From contig CATJZL010000114.1 in assembly GCA_949745755.1 (NCBI GenBank), forward strand, positions 1 to 29,610: DNA of 29,610 bases, given 5' to 3'. The position numbers and the translations under genes are program-made. Shown piece by piece: positions 6,756 to 15,133 of this stretch (its first letter is position 1; each line of letters begins with the position of its first letter). The notes below the pieces were generated by a model. The model saw only the letters and a list, made by a program, of their open reading frames with translations, had not been told where the DNA came from and made no database searches. The stretch comes from UBA2730 sp022793235. GTDB taxonomy: Bacteria > Bacillota_I > Bacilli_A > RF39 > UBA660.

Positions 6756-7688
6756 ATGAAGAAATTTATAATGGCAGGTATCCTATGTATTCTCCTTGGC
6801 ATAACTTGGTTATATAAAGAAGAGTTTGTTAAGGTCTACAAGGAACATTTTAATAGGAACAAAACAGATACAAAAACAATTGTTACCTTATCAAACAAAA
6901 ACAGTTATTATAGAGATTATAATTTCAATTTTGTTCAAACAACAAATGACTTTTCACCAAAAAATGTACAGGATTTATATAATATTTATTATACAGTAAT
7001 CAATGCAGGTAAAAGTAGTTTCACCTTCTACTGTCCTGACACATATCAAGGTTGTATTAATGATGTAAAATACTTAGCAAATGATCAAATTACCCTTTCA
7101 AACATCAACAACTTTGTTCATCCCTTTAATGGATTTAAACATATCGAAACAACTTATGATAACACAGGAAAAATTACAATAAAAGCTTACAAAACTTATA
7201 CAGAAGAAGATAGAACTAAAATAAATGCAAAAATAAAAGAGATACAAAAAGAGTTAAAAGATGATACATTATCAACTATAGAACAAATCAAAAAATACCA
7301 TGATTATATTATTGATCATGCAGTTTATGACTCTGACAGAAGTGATAAAAATATTATCAAATATAAATCAGATACAGCCTATGGAGCCCTATTTCAAGGA
7401 CATGCCTTATGTGGAGGCTATACAGATAGTATGGCACTTTTCTTAACAGAAATGCAACTTCCAAATTATAAAGTATCATCAGAAAACCATGTTTGGAATG
7501 CTGTAAAAATAGAAGATAAATGGTATCATTTAGATCTTACTTGGGATGATCCTGTTACACAAGATGGTACAAATCTAATAGAAGAAGATTTCTTTTTAAT
7601 CAACACAAATAAACTATTAGAAATAGAAAAACAAGAACACAATTTTGACTATGCAACATATAGCGAATTAGTAGAAGTAAATAGCTAA
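6756..7688 (+). CDS. Transglutaminase-like domain protein, membrane-anchored
   Basis: The product has 310 residues. The ATG at 6756 lies 6 nt after AAGGTG. A single N-terminal hydrophobic segment (about residues 4-19) may be an anchor or uncleaved signal, placing the rest outside the cell. The C-terminal half is a transglutaminase/cysteine-protease-like domain with the full catalytic triad visible: Cys219 in HALCGGYTDSM, His245 in ENHVWNAV and Asp260 in WYHLDLTWDDP. In bacteria such proteins are mostly peptidases or amide-bond-modifying enzymes of the cell surface; the substrate is unknown. Two further cysteines (FYCPDTYQGC) could form a disulphide. It is monocistronic, with its own terminator, and converges on mutL. 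Confidence 0.8.
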   Translation: MKKFIMAGILCILLGITWLYKEEFVKVYKEHFNRNKTDTKTIVTLSNKNSYYRDYNFNFVQTTNDFSPKNVQDLYNIYYTVINAGKSSFTFYCPDTYQGCINDVKYLANDQITLSNINNFVHPFNGFKHIETTYDNTGKITIKAYKTYTEEDRTKINAKIKEIQKELKDDTLSTIEQIKKYHDYIIDHAVYDSDRSDKNIIKYKSDTAYGALFQGHALCGGYTDSMALFLTEMQLPNYKVSSENHVWNAVKIEDKWYHLDLTWDDPVTQDGTNLIEEDFFLINTNKLLEIEKQEHNFDYATYSELVEVNS

Positions 7689-7707
7689 ATATTTACTTTT
7701 TATTTTT
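7675..7707 (+). terminator. Terminator of the transglutaminase-like gene
   Basis: AAGTAAATA (7675-7683) pairs with TATTTACTT (7690-7698) around a 6-nt loop and is followed by a T-rich tail. The loop holds the stop codon. The reverse strand lacks a T-run, so it serves the + strand only. Confidence 0.7.
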
Positions 7708-7713
7708 CACAAA

Positions 7714-9519
7714 TTAACTCATAACTCGCTTAAACATTTTCTCTAAATCATATTTTGTATAAGTAATAATAGTAGGTCTTCCATGTGGACAATTAAAAGG
7801 ATTATCACATTGACTCAAAGCATCCAATAAATAAGAAGCTTCATCCAAATGAATATAATCATTTCCCTTAATAGACATCCTACAAGCCATGGTAGCCGCT
7901 GTATAATGAAGAAATTTATCTTTCTCAAAATATTCTTTTTCAGCCACAATTTGAAAAATCTTTACAATATCTTCTTTCATATCTTTTTCTTTAATAAAAG
8001 GAGGATGACTACGAATAACAAATGTATTGATACCAAACTCATCTAAATCAAAACCAATACTTCGTAACAAATCCAAATTACTTTTAATCATAATAAACTC
8101 ATGTGTAGGAAACTCAAGGGAAAGAGGGACAAGCAAAGATATCCTTTTAATATCTGTATGTAATAATTCCTTTAAACATTTCTCATAATTAATACGCTCT
8201 GCTGCAGCATGTTGATCAATGATATACATACCATCTTCATTTTCTGCAATAATATAGGTTTCATAGACAATACCACGAGGAATCATTTTTTTTATTTTAT
8301 AAGATGGATGTGTATCACGAGAAGAGAATTGAACTTGTTCTTTCTCTAAATGTTCTGAAAGATTTGCATCATAAACCGTATTAGATTCTTGTATTTCATA
8401 AGTATCAGTATCCTCTACCTTGTTTTCCAAAAAAAGTGTAGAAAGATCCTGAATAAGAGCATCATCTTCTTTATATATATAAGGTTGCACCTCAAGAACA
8501 GATTCCTTCTCACGAGTTACAGCAGAAGGAATAAGTAAAAGTTTTTTTATTTCAGCCTGAATAGTGGTTAAAATAAGTTCTTTTAAAACATCCAATTTTG
8601 AGAACTTAACATCCATCTTAGTAGGATGAATATTTACATCAACTAAAATTGGATCAACTAAAATATTTAAAACAACAATAGGAAAACGTGTAGCAGGTAT
8701 ATAAGTATGATAACAATCTGTAATAGTTTTAAGCAATTCATGATTTCGAATCACTCTCCCATTTACAAGTAAAGTAATACTATTACGATTAGAACGAGCC
8801 ATTTCTGGATAAGAAATATATCCACTAATCCTATAATCATCATTTTCAAAATCAACAGAAACCATCTTTTTAGAAACTTCTGCACCATATATCTCATAAA
8901 TAACTTTTAATAGATTCCCTCTACCATCTGTATGAAGCAAAACCTTATCATTATTGATTAAAGTAAACTTAATACTAGGATAAGAAAGTGCCATTTTTGA
9001 TATATAATCAGTGATATAAGCAAGTTCTACATGCAAACTCTTTAAATATTTTAATCGAACAGGCGTATTATAAAAAAGACTACTTACAGTAATATCCGTT
9101 CCTTTCTGCAAATCAGATGACAAAACCTCTTCTATATGCCCACCTTCTATTTTTATAAGAGTTCCACGACTCTCATTTGCAGTTTTTAACACTACTTTTG
9201 ATACAGAAGCAATAGAGGGCAAAGCCTCTCCTCTAAACCCTAAAGAAGAAATCGCAAATAAATCACTTAGAGAAGAAAGTTTACTCGTAGCATGACGTGA
9301 AAAAGCAAGAATAGCATCTTCCTTATCCATTCCAATTCCATTGTCACTTACCTTTATCATTTTTGTACCAGAATCAACTAACTCAATTGTAATTTCATCA
9401 CTAGAAGCATCAATTGAATTTTCTACTAATTCTTTGACCACATTCATTATCTTTTCAACGACCTCTCCTGCCGCAATCTTATTGGCAAGAACTTCATCCA
9501 TTACCTTTATCTTACTCAT
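7714..9519 (-). CDS. mutL: DNA mismatch repair protein MutL (endonuclease type)
   Basis: MutL links mismatch recognition by MutS to strand removal. The 601-residue protein has the N-terminal GHKL ATPase with KELVENSIDA, DNGIGM and LGFRGEALPSIASV, and a C-terminal dimerisation/endonuclease domain. The nickase motif DQHAAAE-RINYE (Asp435, Glu441, Glu446), the ACR motif and CPHGRPT (577-583) are all present, so this MutL should cut the nascent strand itself, as expected where MutH is absent. The segment after VVE is KIMNVVKEL rather than the common RPASVVKEL. It is the last gene of the uvrC-prepilin-mutL unit, 18 bp after the prepilin gene, with GTGAGGT before the ATG. mutS is not in the window. 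Confidence 0.97.
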   Translation of the reverse strand: MSKIKVMDEVLANKIAAGEVVEKIMNVVKELVENSIDASSDEITIELVDSGTKMIKVSDNGIGMDKEDAILAFSRHATSKLSSLSDLFAISSLGFRGEALPSIASVSKVVLKTANESRGTLIKIEGGHIEEVLSSDLQKGTDITVSSLFYNTPVRLKYLKSLHVELAYITDYISKMALSYPSIKFTLINNDKVLLHTDGRGNLLKVIYEIYGAEVSKKMVSVDFENDDYRISGYISYPEMARSNRNSITLLVNGRVIRNHELLKTITDCYHTYIPATRFPIVVLNILVDPILVDVNIHPTKMDVKFSKLDVLKELILTTIQAEIKKLLLIPSAVTREKESVLEVQPYIYKEDDALIQDLSTLFLENKVEDTDTYEIQESNTVYDANLSEHLEKEQVQFSSRDTHPSYKIKKMIPRGIVYETYIIAENEDGMYIIDQHAAAERINYEKCLKELLHTDIKRISLLVPLSLEFPTHEFIMIKSNLDLLRSIGFDLDEFGINTFVIRSHPPFIKEKDMKEDIVKIFQIVAEKEYFEKDKFLHYTAATMACRMSIKGNDYIHLDEASYLLDALSQCDNPFNCPHGRPTIITYTKYDLEKMFKRVMS

Positions 9520-9537
9520 AATAACCTCACTTCTAAA

Positions 9538-9936
9538 CTAACAACCAGGACTTTTATAACTAGGACAAATTAAACATACTTTATAAGTAAAAGAAATATT
9601 ATAGGATGTAGCACTATCCCTTGTTCCTGTTACTTTAACATAACTAGCATCACATTTTTTTGATTGATTTCCTGGATCTTTTAACTCCTCTAAATATTGA
9701 CCTTCAACCAAAGTAGAATAAGTAAGAGTAACTCCCCCACTAACAGTACTCAGTTCTGTATGACTAGATAAATAGTTTACAGCAGCTCCCCTTAAATTCT
9801 CCTCAAAATTTTTATAAGTTTTTTTCTTAGAATTACTGATATATCTGGTAACAGCTAAAATACAAATACCACTAAGTATCCCCATAATAGCAATTACAGC
9901 AAGTAACTCCACCAATGAAAAACCTTTTTTATTCAT
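9538..9936 (-). CDS. Type IV prepilin-like protein
   Basis: The 132-residue product begins MNKKGFSLVELLAVIAIMGIL, a textbook class III signal: a short basic leader, cleavage before Phe, Glu at position +5 and a hydrophobic helix. Such proteins are processed by prepilin peptidase (PilD/ComC) and assembled into type IV pili, pseudopili or competence pili. The C-terminal region has four cysteines (one in KKCDASY, three in VCLICPSYKSPGC), possibly disulphide-bonded. The start at 9936 overlaps the uvrC stop by 8 bp (ATGAATAA), so it is translationally coupled to uvrC. No assembly ATPase, peptidase or platform gene is nearby. The longer frame upstream lies inside uvrC and is not used. Confidence 0.85.
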   Translation of the reverse strand: MNKKGFSLVELLAVIAIMGILSGICILAVTRYISNSKKKTYKNFEENLRGAAVNYLSSHTELSTVSGGVTLTYSTLVEGQYLEELKDPGNQSKKCDASYVKVTGTRDSATSYNISFTYKVCLICPSYKSPGC

Positions 9937-11734
9937 CTTCCTCATCCTCCAATTCCTCTTCACTCTTTTTATCCATATCTTGTAAAAATAAATATAAATT
10001 TTCAGCCACATCTTTTCCAACTACTTGTATAAGCTCTTCTACTGTAGCCTCTTTCATCTTCTTAAGAGAACCAAATTTCTTTAATAATTCCTTTCTACGT
10101 ACCTCACCAATCCCTTCAACCATAGATAAAGTACTAACAAGCATCCCTTTACTTCGAATATTTTTATGATAAGTAATAGCAAAACGATGCACTTCTTCTT
10201 GAATCTTTGATAAATACAAAAATAAATCACTACTAGCACGTATCTCAATACTCTCTAAATTTTCATTTAATAAATGATGAGTTCTATGTTTAGAATCCTT
10301 GACAAGACCTACTACAGGAATAGATAAACCTAGGGAGAGGAGAATTTCACTACAAGCTGTAATTTGAGAGGCTCCTCCATCCAGAACAATTAAATCTGGT
10401 TTATAACTCTCTTCCATCAAAACTTTATAATATCTTCTATAAAGAACTTCTCTCATAGCACCAATATCATCTTTTACATCAGTTGTAATCTTATATTTAC
10501 GATATAAGTCTTTATTAGGAAGAAAGTCATCAAAAACAACCATACCACCTACATAATAGGTTCCAAACAAATGAGAATTATCAAAAGACTCAATCCTACT
10601 TATTTTATCAAGATGTAATAAGGAAGCAAGCTCTTTTAAAGCTCCTAATCTAGAAGATTCATCTTTTTCTAATATTTCCTCTTTTTCAGAGAGATTTTCT
10701 TTAGCATTTTCCTCTGCTAAATCAAAAAGACTCTTAATTTTACCACGATAAGGTGTAGCAACTTTAATATTCAAATATGCAGAAAGAAGTTCTGTATCCA
10801 CTACATCAGGTACATAAAGCTGTTTAGGTAATAATCCAGTCTTTTCATAATACTTAATAATAAACTCCATTAACTCTTCTCCAGGCTCTTCTAAGGTCTT
10901 AAAAATATCTTTATCTCTTCCGAATAAAAGTCCATCTCGAATAAAAAAGATCTGTATAGATAAATAGTTATGATTATAGTAATAATGAATCAAGTCAAAA
11001 GTTAAATTCTTATTCAAATCAATCTTTTGCTTTCGAAGTGTCGTATGAATATCATCAAGCATATTTTTTAACTCTAAGGCTCTTTCATAATTTAAACTAC
11101 TACTGGCTTTTTCCATCTCACTTCGAATCTTTTCTTCAATAAAAGTGGTATTTCCTTTTAAAAAGGATAAAATTTCATTATAAATCCTATCTACTTCATC
11201 TTCTTCTATTTCTTTAATACAATACCCTAGGCACTCATGAATATGATAATAAAGACAAGCCTCTTTCTTTAAATGCTCACATTTTCTTAAGGGATAAATG
11301 CGATTAATCATATTAACAGTCTTACGAGCAGCTGTAACATTTGGATAGGGTCCATACAAATGATTTTTATTTTTCTTTCTTTTTACATGTCGAACAACAC
11401 GAAGTCTAGGATATTTTTCATGAGTCAATTCAATATATGGATAAGTTTTATCATCTTTTAATAAAATATTGTATTTAGGATTATATTTTTTAATCAAAGT
11501 AATCTCAAGAATTAAAGACTCCAGTTCAGAAGAAGTAACAATATATTCAAAATCATCTATATTTTCAACAAGCATCTTCGTCTTTCCAGTAACTGTTCGA
11601 GTAAAATAACTTCTAAGTCTTCTTTGTAAATTTTTAGCTTTCCCAACATAAATAATAATCCCATCTTTATCCTTCATTTGATAACTACCTGGTTTTGTTG
11701 GTACAAGAGATAACTTTTCCTTAAAATCTTTCAT
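9929..11734 (-). CDS. uvrC: Excinuclease ABC subunit C (UvrC)
   Basis: UvrC makes both incisions around a lesion after UvrB loading in nucleotide excision repair. The 601-residue protein shows the GIY-YIG 3'-incision domain (KPGSYQMKDKDGIIIYVGKAKNLQRRLRSYF, about residues 14-44), the UVR motif that binds UvrB (EKASSSLNYERALELKNMLDDI), the RNase-H-like 5'-incision domain (RIESFDNSHLFGTYYVGGMVVF, DLIVLDGGASQ), and helix-hairpin-helix motifs near the end (VEGIGEVRRKELLKKFGS). The tail is very acidic (EEELEDEEDE). It is the first gene of a three-gene unit with the prepilin and mutL and has a promoter immediately upstream. Confidence 0.97.
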   Translation of the reverse strand: MKDFKEKLSLVPTKPGSYQMKDKDGIIIYVGKAKNLQRRLRSYFTRTVTGKTKMLVENIDDFEYIVTSSELESLILEITLIKKYNPKYNILLKDDKTYPYIELTHEKYPRLRVVRHVKRKKNKNHLYGPYPNVTAARKTVNMINRIYPLRKCEHLKKEACLYYHIHECLGYCIKEIEEDEVDRIYNEILSFLKGNTTFIEEKIRSEMEKASSSLNYERALELKNMLDDIHTTLRKQKIDLNKNLTFDLIHYYYNHNYLSIQIFFIRDGLLFGRDKDIFKTLEEPGEELMEFIIKYYEKTGLLPKQLYVPDVVDTELLSAYLNIKVATPYRGKIKSLFDLAEENAKENLSEKEEILEKDESSRLGALKELASLLHLDKISRIESFDNSHLFGTYYVGGMVVFDDFLPNKDLYRKYKITTDVKDDIGAMREVLYRRYYKVLMEESYKPDLIVLDGGASQITACSEILLSLGLSIPVVGLVKDSKHRTHHLLNENLESIEIRASSDLFLYLSKIQEEVHRFAITYHKNIRSKGMLVSTLSMVEGIGEVRRKELLKKFGSLKKMKEATVEELIQVVGKDVAENLYLFLQDMDKKSEEELEDEEDE

Positions 11735-11756
11735 AGCCTAATCCTCACCTGAGATT

Positions 11757-11765
11757 ATTATATCA
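11757..11765 (-). promoter_or_regulatory. Extended -10 promoter of uvrC
   Basis: The reverse strand carries TGATATAAT (11765-11757), a perfect extended -10. The -35 region is poor (TTTTCC at 17 bp). The predicted transcript starts about 16 nt before the ATG, with GGTGAGG as the ribosome-binding site. Confidence 0.55.
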
Positions 11766-11863
11766 AAATTATGTTTTAAGGAAAAGAAAAAATACCAAAA
11801 AGGACTTCTCATTCTGTATCTTTATAATTAAAAATATAATATTGCAAATTATAAATTATTCAA

Positions 11864-11889
11864 CAAAAAAAGGATTTCAAAATATCCTT
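11864..11889 (-). terminator. Terminator of the TasA-like gene
   Basis: On the reverse strand AAGGAT and ATCCTT form a 6-bp stem with an 8-nt loop, followed by a T-run. The 5' arm includes bases of the gene's stop codon. Confidence 0.6.
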
Positions 11890-12475
11890 ATTGAGTAGCT
11901 TCTATTCTTAATGTCTTCTTTAAAGTTTTCCCTGCAGCAGACGAATTAAAACTCTCTTCATCTAACCATATTCTTAAAGAATAAGAATCACTTTCTCCCT
12001 CTTTTAATGAAGAAAAGGCAATCTGCTTAGCCATATTTTCATCTGGAGTAATAGCAGACAATAAGGAAGAATGAGCCTCTTCATCATTTTTAGTTAAACT
12101 ATACTTAATATATTTATCATCAATTCGAGCTTCTCCACCAGAAAGTTCTACATCATCCATATAAATAGTATAATTAGATGGAATATTACCTGTATTGGTT
12201 ATTTTAAAATTATAAGAATCACCTACAATAGCCTCACTATCACTTTTAGGTAAACTTCCTGCTAATGTAATCACATCACTACCATTATCATCAAACTCCA
12301 AATTAAGTGTTCCAGCAGTAATTCCTACATGATTTTCGCCCTCTTTAGTTACAGATAACCAAGCATAACTAGTACCTAATAAAACAATTCCAACTAAACA
12401 GATAACCAAAAGTAAAGACATTACTTGCTTTTTTTCTTCCTTTTTTAAATGATCCAAACTAAATTTATCTTTCAT
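11888..12475 (-). CDS. TasA/camelysin-like secreted protein
   Basis: The 195-residue product starts at ATG 12475 behind AGGTG (9 nt). After a charged cytoplasmic N-terminus (KDKFSLDHLKKEEKKQ) comes one hydrophobic segment ending LLGTSYAWLSVTKEGENHVGITAGTLNLEF. This is the pattern of SipW-dependent TasA/CotN/camelysin-type proteins, where the mature chain begins near the YAW(F) region and carries a beta-sandwich domain with TLNLEFDD and FKITNTGNIPSNYTIYMDDV. TasA forms biofilm matrix fibres in Bacillus. No dedicated signal peptidase gene (sipW) or tapA lies nearby. Function as a surface or matrix protein is inference. It lies just after recO but with its own terminator, overlapping its stop codon. 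Confidence 0.7.
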   Translation of the reverse strand: MKDKFSLDHLKKEEKKQVMSLLLVICLVGIVLLGTSYAWLSVTKEGENHVGITAGTLNLEFDDNGSDVITLAGSLPKSDSEAIVGDSYNFKITNTGNIPSNYTIYMDDVELSGGEARIDDKYIKYSLTKNDEEAHSSLLSAITPDENMAKQIAFSSLKEGESDSYSLRIWLDEESFNSSAAGKTLKKTLRIEATQ

Positions 12476-12529
12476 AAAAAATATCACCTATCTTCTATAC
12501 TCTCTATACTAATATTAACACATATAAGC

Positions 12530-13279
12530 TTAACTTTCTACTAATTTTGTAACTTTTTCTAACATTTTTTTACTTTTCAAATAAATTCCCGTATATTTCT
12601 CATAATATTCCTGTAAAAATCTGTTAACCTCCACTACATTTTCACTTTTTATAGATAGTTTTGTAATTTTATCAATATCTACATAATAGAACATTCGAAT
12701 AAGTGTAAGAGTAATTTCTTTAACTAAAAATTCATTGGTTCGACAATTTTTACATAGAAGACCGCCTACATCACTACTCAATGTTAAGATATCTGTATGT
12801 CCTCCACATAAAGCACAACAATCAATACTAGGTCTAATACCCAAATAATTAAGGCATTTTAACTCTACAATATTTGTAAGAATAGCTTCATCAAACCCCT
12901 CATCTATTTTTTGAAGGGAAGCTTTTAGTATAGAAAAAATCTCCTCTTCATCACTTTGCATAGAAACTTGCTTAACAAGTTCTAAAATATAAGTAGCATA
13001 GGTAATCTTATTCAAATCCATAATAATATGATTATAACTAGACAGTAAATCTACACTAATTAAAGTAGAAAGCCCTTCCTCTTTATAATAAATATGAAAA
13101 GACGCATAAATAAGATTTCTACTTACACTTCTTAATTTACTTTTTATATTTCGACATCCTCGAGATAAAACCCCAATAAGACCATACTCTCTTGTTAAAA
13201 TATTTAAGATTTTACTTGACTCACTATAATTAACTTCACTAAGTATAATTCCCTCAACACACTTAATTTTTGTCCGCAT
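12530..13279 (-). CDS. recO: DNA repair protein RecO
   Basis: RecO works with RecR (and RecF) to load RecA on SSB-coated single-stranded DNA. The 249-residue protein has the N-terminal OB-fold (MRTKIKCVEGIILSEVNYSESSKILNILTREYGLIGVLSRG) and a helical C-terminal half with a Cys4 zinc site, CALC (155/158) and CKNC (176/179). The ATG at 13279 is 6 nt after AAAGGTG. It is the last gene of the yqfC-recO operon. Its first 17 bp overlap the end of the small yqzL gene, as expected for the conserved era-yqzL-recO order. Confidence 0.95.
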   Translation of the reverse strand: MRTKIKCVEGIILSEVNYSESSKILNILTREYGLIGVLSRGCRNIKSKLRSVSRNLIYASFHIYYKEEGLSTLISVDLLSSYNHIIMDLNKITYATYILELVKQVSMQSDEEEIFSILKASLQKIDEGFDEAILTNIVELKCLNYLGIRPSIDCCALCGGHTDILTLSSDVGGLLCKNCRTNEFLVKEITLTLIRMFYYVDIDKITKLSIKSENVVEVNRFLQEYYEKYTGIYLKSKKMLEKVTKLVES

Positions 13280-13364
13280 TCTCTTCACCTTTTATCTTTA
13301 GGTAGAAAAGATAATATTTTATATCACCAGTTTCTTTAAATAACTTCCACGATAAATCACCCAT
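13263..13364 (-). CDS. yqzL: YqzL-like small protein (33 aa)
   Basis: This is a 33-codon gene that is easily missed. It encodes MGDLSWKLFKETGDIKYYLF and ends in KGEENADKN. AGAGGTG lies 5 nt before its ATG. The W-K-x-F-x-x-T-G-x-I-x-x-Y-L-x-(F/Y) pattern matches the YqzL family (about 47 residues in Bacillus), whose gene sits between era and recO; both position and motif agree. Its end overlaps the recO start by 17 bp, implying coupled translation. Its function is unknown. It is shorter than Bacillus YqzL at the C-terminus. Confidence 0.8.
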   Translation of the reverse strand: MGDLSWKLFKETGDIKYYLFYLKIKGEENADKN

Positions 13365-13405
13365 TTTATCACCTCTAGTTATATAATGGTAATATTCAAA
13401 AAAAA

Positions 13406-14290
13406 TTATTCATCCTCTCCTAAACCCAATTCTATTAAATTTTTCTCACTATCACGCCAGTTCTTAATTGTTTTAACATAAGTTTCCAAAAAAACCTTTT
13501 TACCAAAAAATTTTTCCAAATCCTCTCTTGCAAGAACTCCAACCTCCTTTAAAAGAGCACCCTTCTTTCCAATAACAATCTTCTTTAAGTTTTCCCTTTC
13601 TACAACAACCAAAACTTGTATACAAATAAGATCTTTTTTCTCTTTAAAACTTTCTGTATAACAAGTAATCGCATGTGGAATCTCACTATGAGTAAGCATT
13701 AAAAGTTTCTCCCTAACCACCTCACTTGCAATAAATCTAGAAGAAACATTGGTAAGACTTTCTTCATCAAATATTCTTTCTCCATCGGGTAAGTAAGATT
13801 TTAAAACTTTTTTTAATTCTTCCAAATTTTTGCCCTTAAAAGCAGAAACAGGAATAATCTCGGCAAAAGGATAAATTTCTTTCATTGAATCAATAATTGC
13901 AATAAGTTGATCGTGCTTCAATTTATCAATTTTATTCAGAATTAAAAAAACAGGAATATTCTCATCTTTGATCTGATTAAGTACAAATTGATCACCTTTT
14001 CCAAACTCTTTCGTTGCATCCACCAAAAATAAAAGAATATCAACACCTTCAGTATTGGAATAACTCTTTCTATTAAGCATAGCATCTAACTTGTTAAGTG
14101 GCTTATGAATACCAGGCGTATCTACAAAAATAATTTGACTATCCATATCATTATAAATTCCGTTAATAATATTTCGAGTCGTACCTACTTTATCACTTGT
14201 AATAGCAAGCTTTACATTTAATAACGCATTCATTAAAGTACTCTTACCAACATTTGGGCGACCAACTAAACTTACATATCCTACTTTCAA
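13406..14290 (-). CDS. era: GTPase Era
   Basis: Era binds the 3' end of 16S rRNA and assists 30S maturation. The 294-residue protein has the GTPase motifs GRPNVGKST (G1), DTPG (G3) and NKID (G4), an effector region with GTTRN, and the C-terminal KH domain with VIGKKGALLKEVGVLAREDLE. The start is a TTG at 14290, exactly 6 nt after GAGGTG, giving MKVGYVSLVGRPNVGK; no ATG is available near. It lies between cdd and yqzL in the conserved operon. Confidence 0.96.
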   Translation of the reverse strand: MKVGYVSLVGRPNVGKSTLMNALLNVKLAITSDKVGTTRNIINGIYNDMDSQIIFVDTPGIHKPLNKLDAMLNRKSYSNTEGVDILLFLVDATKEFGKGDQFVLNQIKDENIPVFLILNKIDKLKHDQLIAIIDSMKEIYPFAEIIPVSAFKGKNLEELKKVLKSYLPDGERIFDEESLTNVSSRFIASEVVREKLLMLTHSEIPHAITCYTESFKEKKDLICIQVLVVVERENLKKIVIGKKGALLKEVGVLAREDLEKFFGKKVFLETYVKTIKNWRDSEKNLIELGLGEDE

Positions 14291-14311
14291 AATAAACACC
14301 TCACTTTACTT

Positions 14312-14695
14312 TCAACTCAAATCTGCATCACAAAAAGCAAAAGGACTAATTTCATGAAGCAAAACCTGTTTCAATTTTCCCTCATAATAAATGATAATCT
14401 CTAAATCCTGCTTACAATAGTCAACTAATGCTTGTCTACATATAAAACAAGGATAAACTTCCTTATTGCTTTTTGCTTTTAGATGAATACTCTTAAAATC
14501 GTCTCTTGTATACCCTTGACTTATTGCGCTAAAAAGAGCATTTCTCTCAGCACAGACACCTGCTGCTGGAGAGGACGTCTCAACATTTACACCATAAAAT
14601 AAAGTCCCATCATAGCATTCAAGAATCGCTGCAACTGGATAATGAAAATAAAGACTTTTGCTTCTTTCTAATAAAATATCTAATTTTTCTTCCAT
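14312..14695 (-). CDS. cdd: Cytidine deaminase
   Basis: This enzyme hydrolyses cytidine and deoxycytidine to uridine and deoxyuridine in pyrimidine salvage. The 127-residue, single-domain, tetramer-type enzyme has the zinc site C-A-E (Cys48, Glu50 as proton shuttle) and PCFIC (Cys83, Cys86), i.e. three cysteine ligands as in Gram-positive enzymes. The N-V-E-(T/N)-S-S-P substrate-binding segment (VNVETSSPAAGVCAERNA) is intact. The ATG at 14695 follows AGGAAG by 8 nt. It ends in TGA, supporting standard code use. Neighbours dgkA and era follow the Bacillus order. Confidence 0.95.
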   Translation of the reverse strand: MEEKLDILLERSKSLYFHYPVAAILECYDGTLFYGVNVETSSPAAGVCAERNALFSAISQGYTRDDFKSIHLKAKSNKEVYPCFICRQALVDYCKQDLEIIIYYEGKLKQVLLHEISPFAFCDADLS

Positions 14696-14710
14696 AACTA
14701 CCACTTCCTA

Positions 14711-15133
14711 TTATCTAAATAATTCTAAAATATAAGGATAAAATAATAAAATCTCTCCAATAAGCGCAAACATACTCATCATAAAAGTTGCTGCACTACC
14801 AATATCTTTTGCATTACGAGCCAAAGGATGAACCTTATCTGTTGCAAGATCAACATTTGCCTCAATCGCTGTATTTAAAAGCTCAATACAAACAATAAGT
14901 CCCATAAGCAAAATTGAAAATATCCATTCATAACGATTAATTTTAAAAAAAATACCTAACCCAAGAACCAAAATACTCATTCCAAAGTGGATAGAAAGAC
15001 TCTGCTCTGTACTATAACTTTTACGAAGACCAACAAGAGAATTAATCATACTCATATAAACTTTCTTTAAACTAACCTTCCTATCTCCTCTATACTTCTT
15101 ACCTTTATTATTTACCTTATCTAGTGATTCCAT
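14711..15133 (-). CDS. dgkA: DgkA-type undecaprenol/diacylglycerol kinase
   Basis: This is a small integral membrane kinase of 140 residues. In Gram-positives the DgkA homologue phosphorylates undecaprenol, recycling the lipid carrier for wall synthesis. Family signatures are ELLNTAIEANVDL and the downstream HPLARNAKDIGSAATFM, with three membrane helices (about residues 48-63, 69-87 and 112-137). The start at 15133 overlaps the end of ybeY by 17 bp. The first 20 residues are basic and variable. Confidence 0.93.
   Translation of the reverse strand: MESLDKVNNKGKKYRGDRKVSLKKVYMSMINSLVGLRKSYSTEQSLSIHFGMSILVLGLGIFFKINRYEWIFSILLMGLIVCIELLNTAIEANVDLATDKVHPLARNAKDIGSAATFMMSMFALIGEILLFYPYILELFR

Noticed and set aside
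9937..10020. N-terminal extension of the prepilin into uvrC
   Set aside because: The class III signal begins at MNKKGF. The extension overlaps uvrC in another frame and would destroy the leader.
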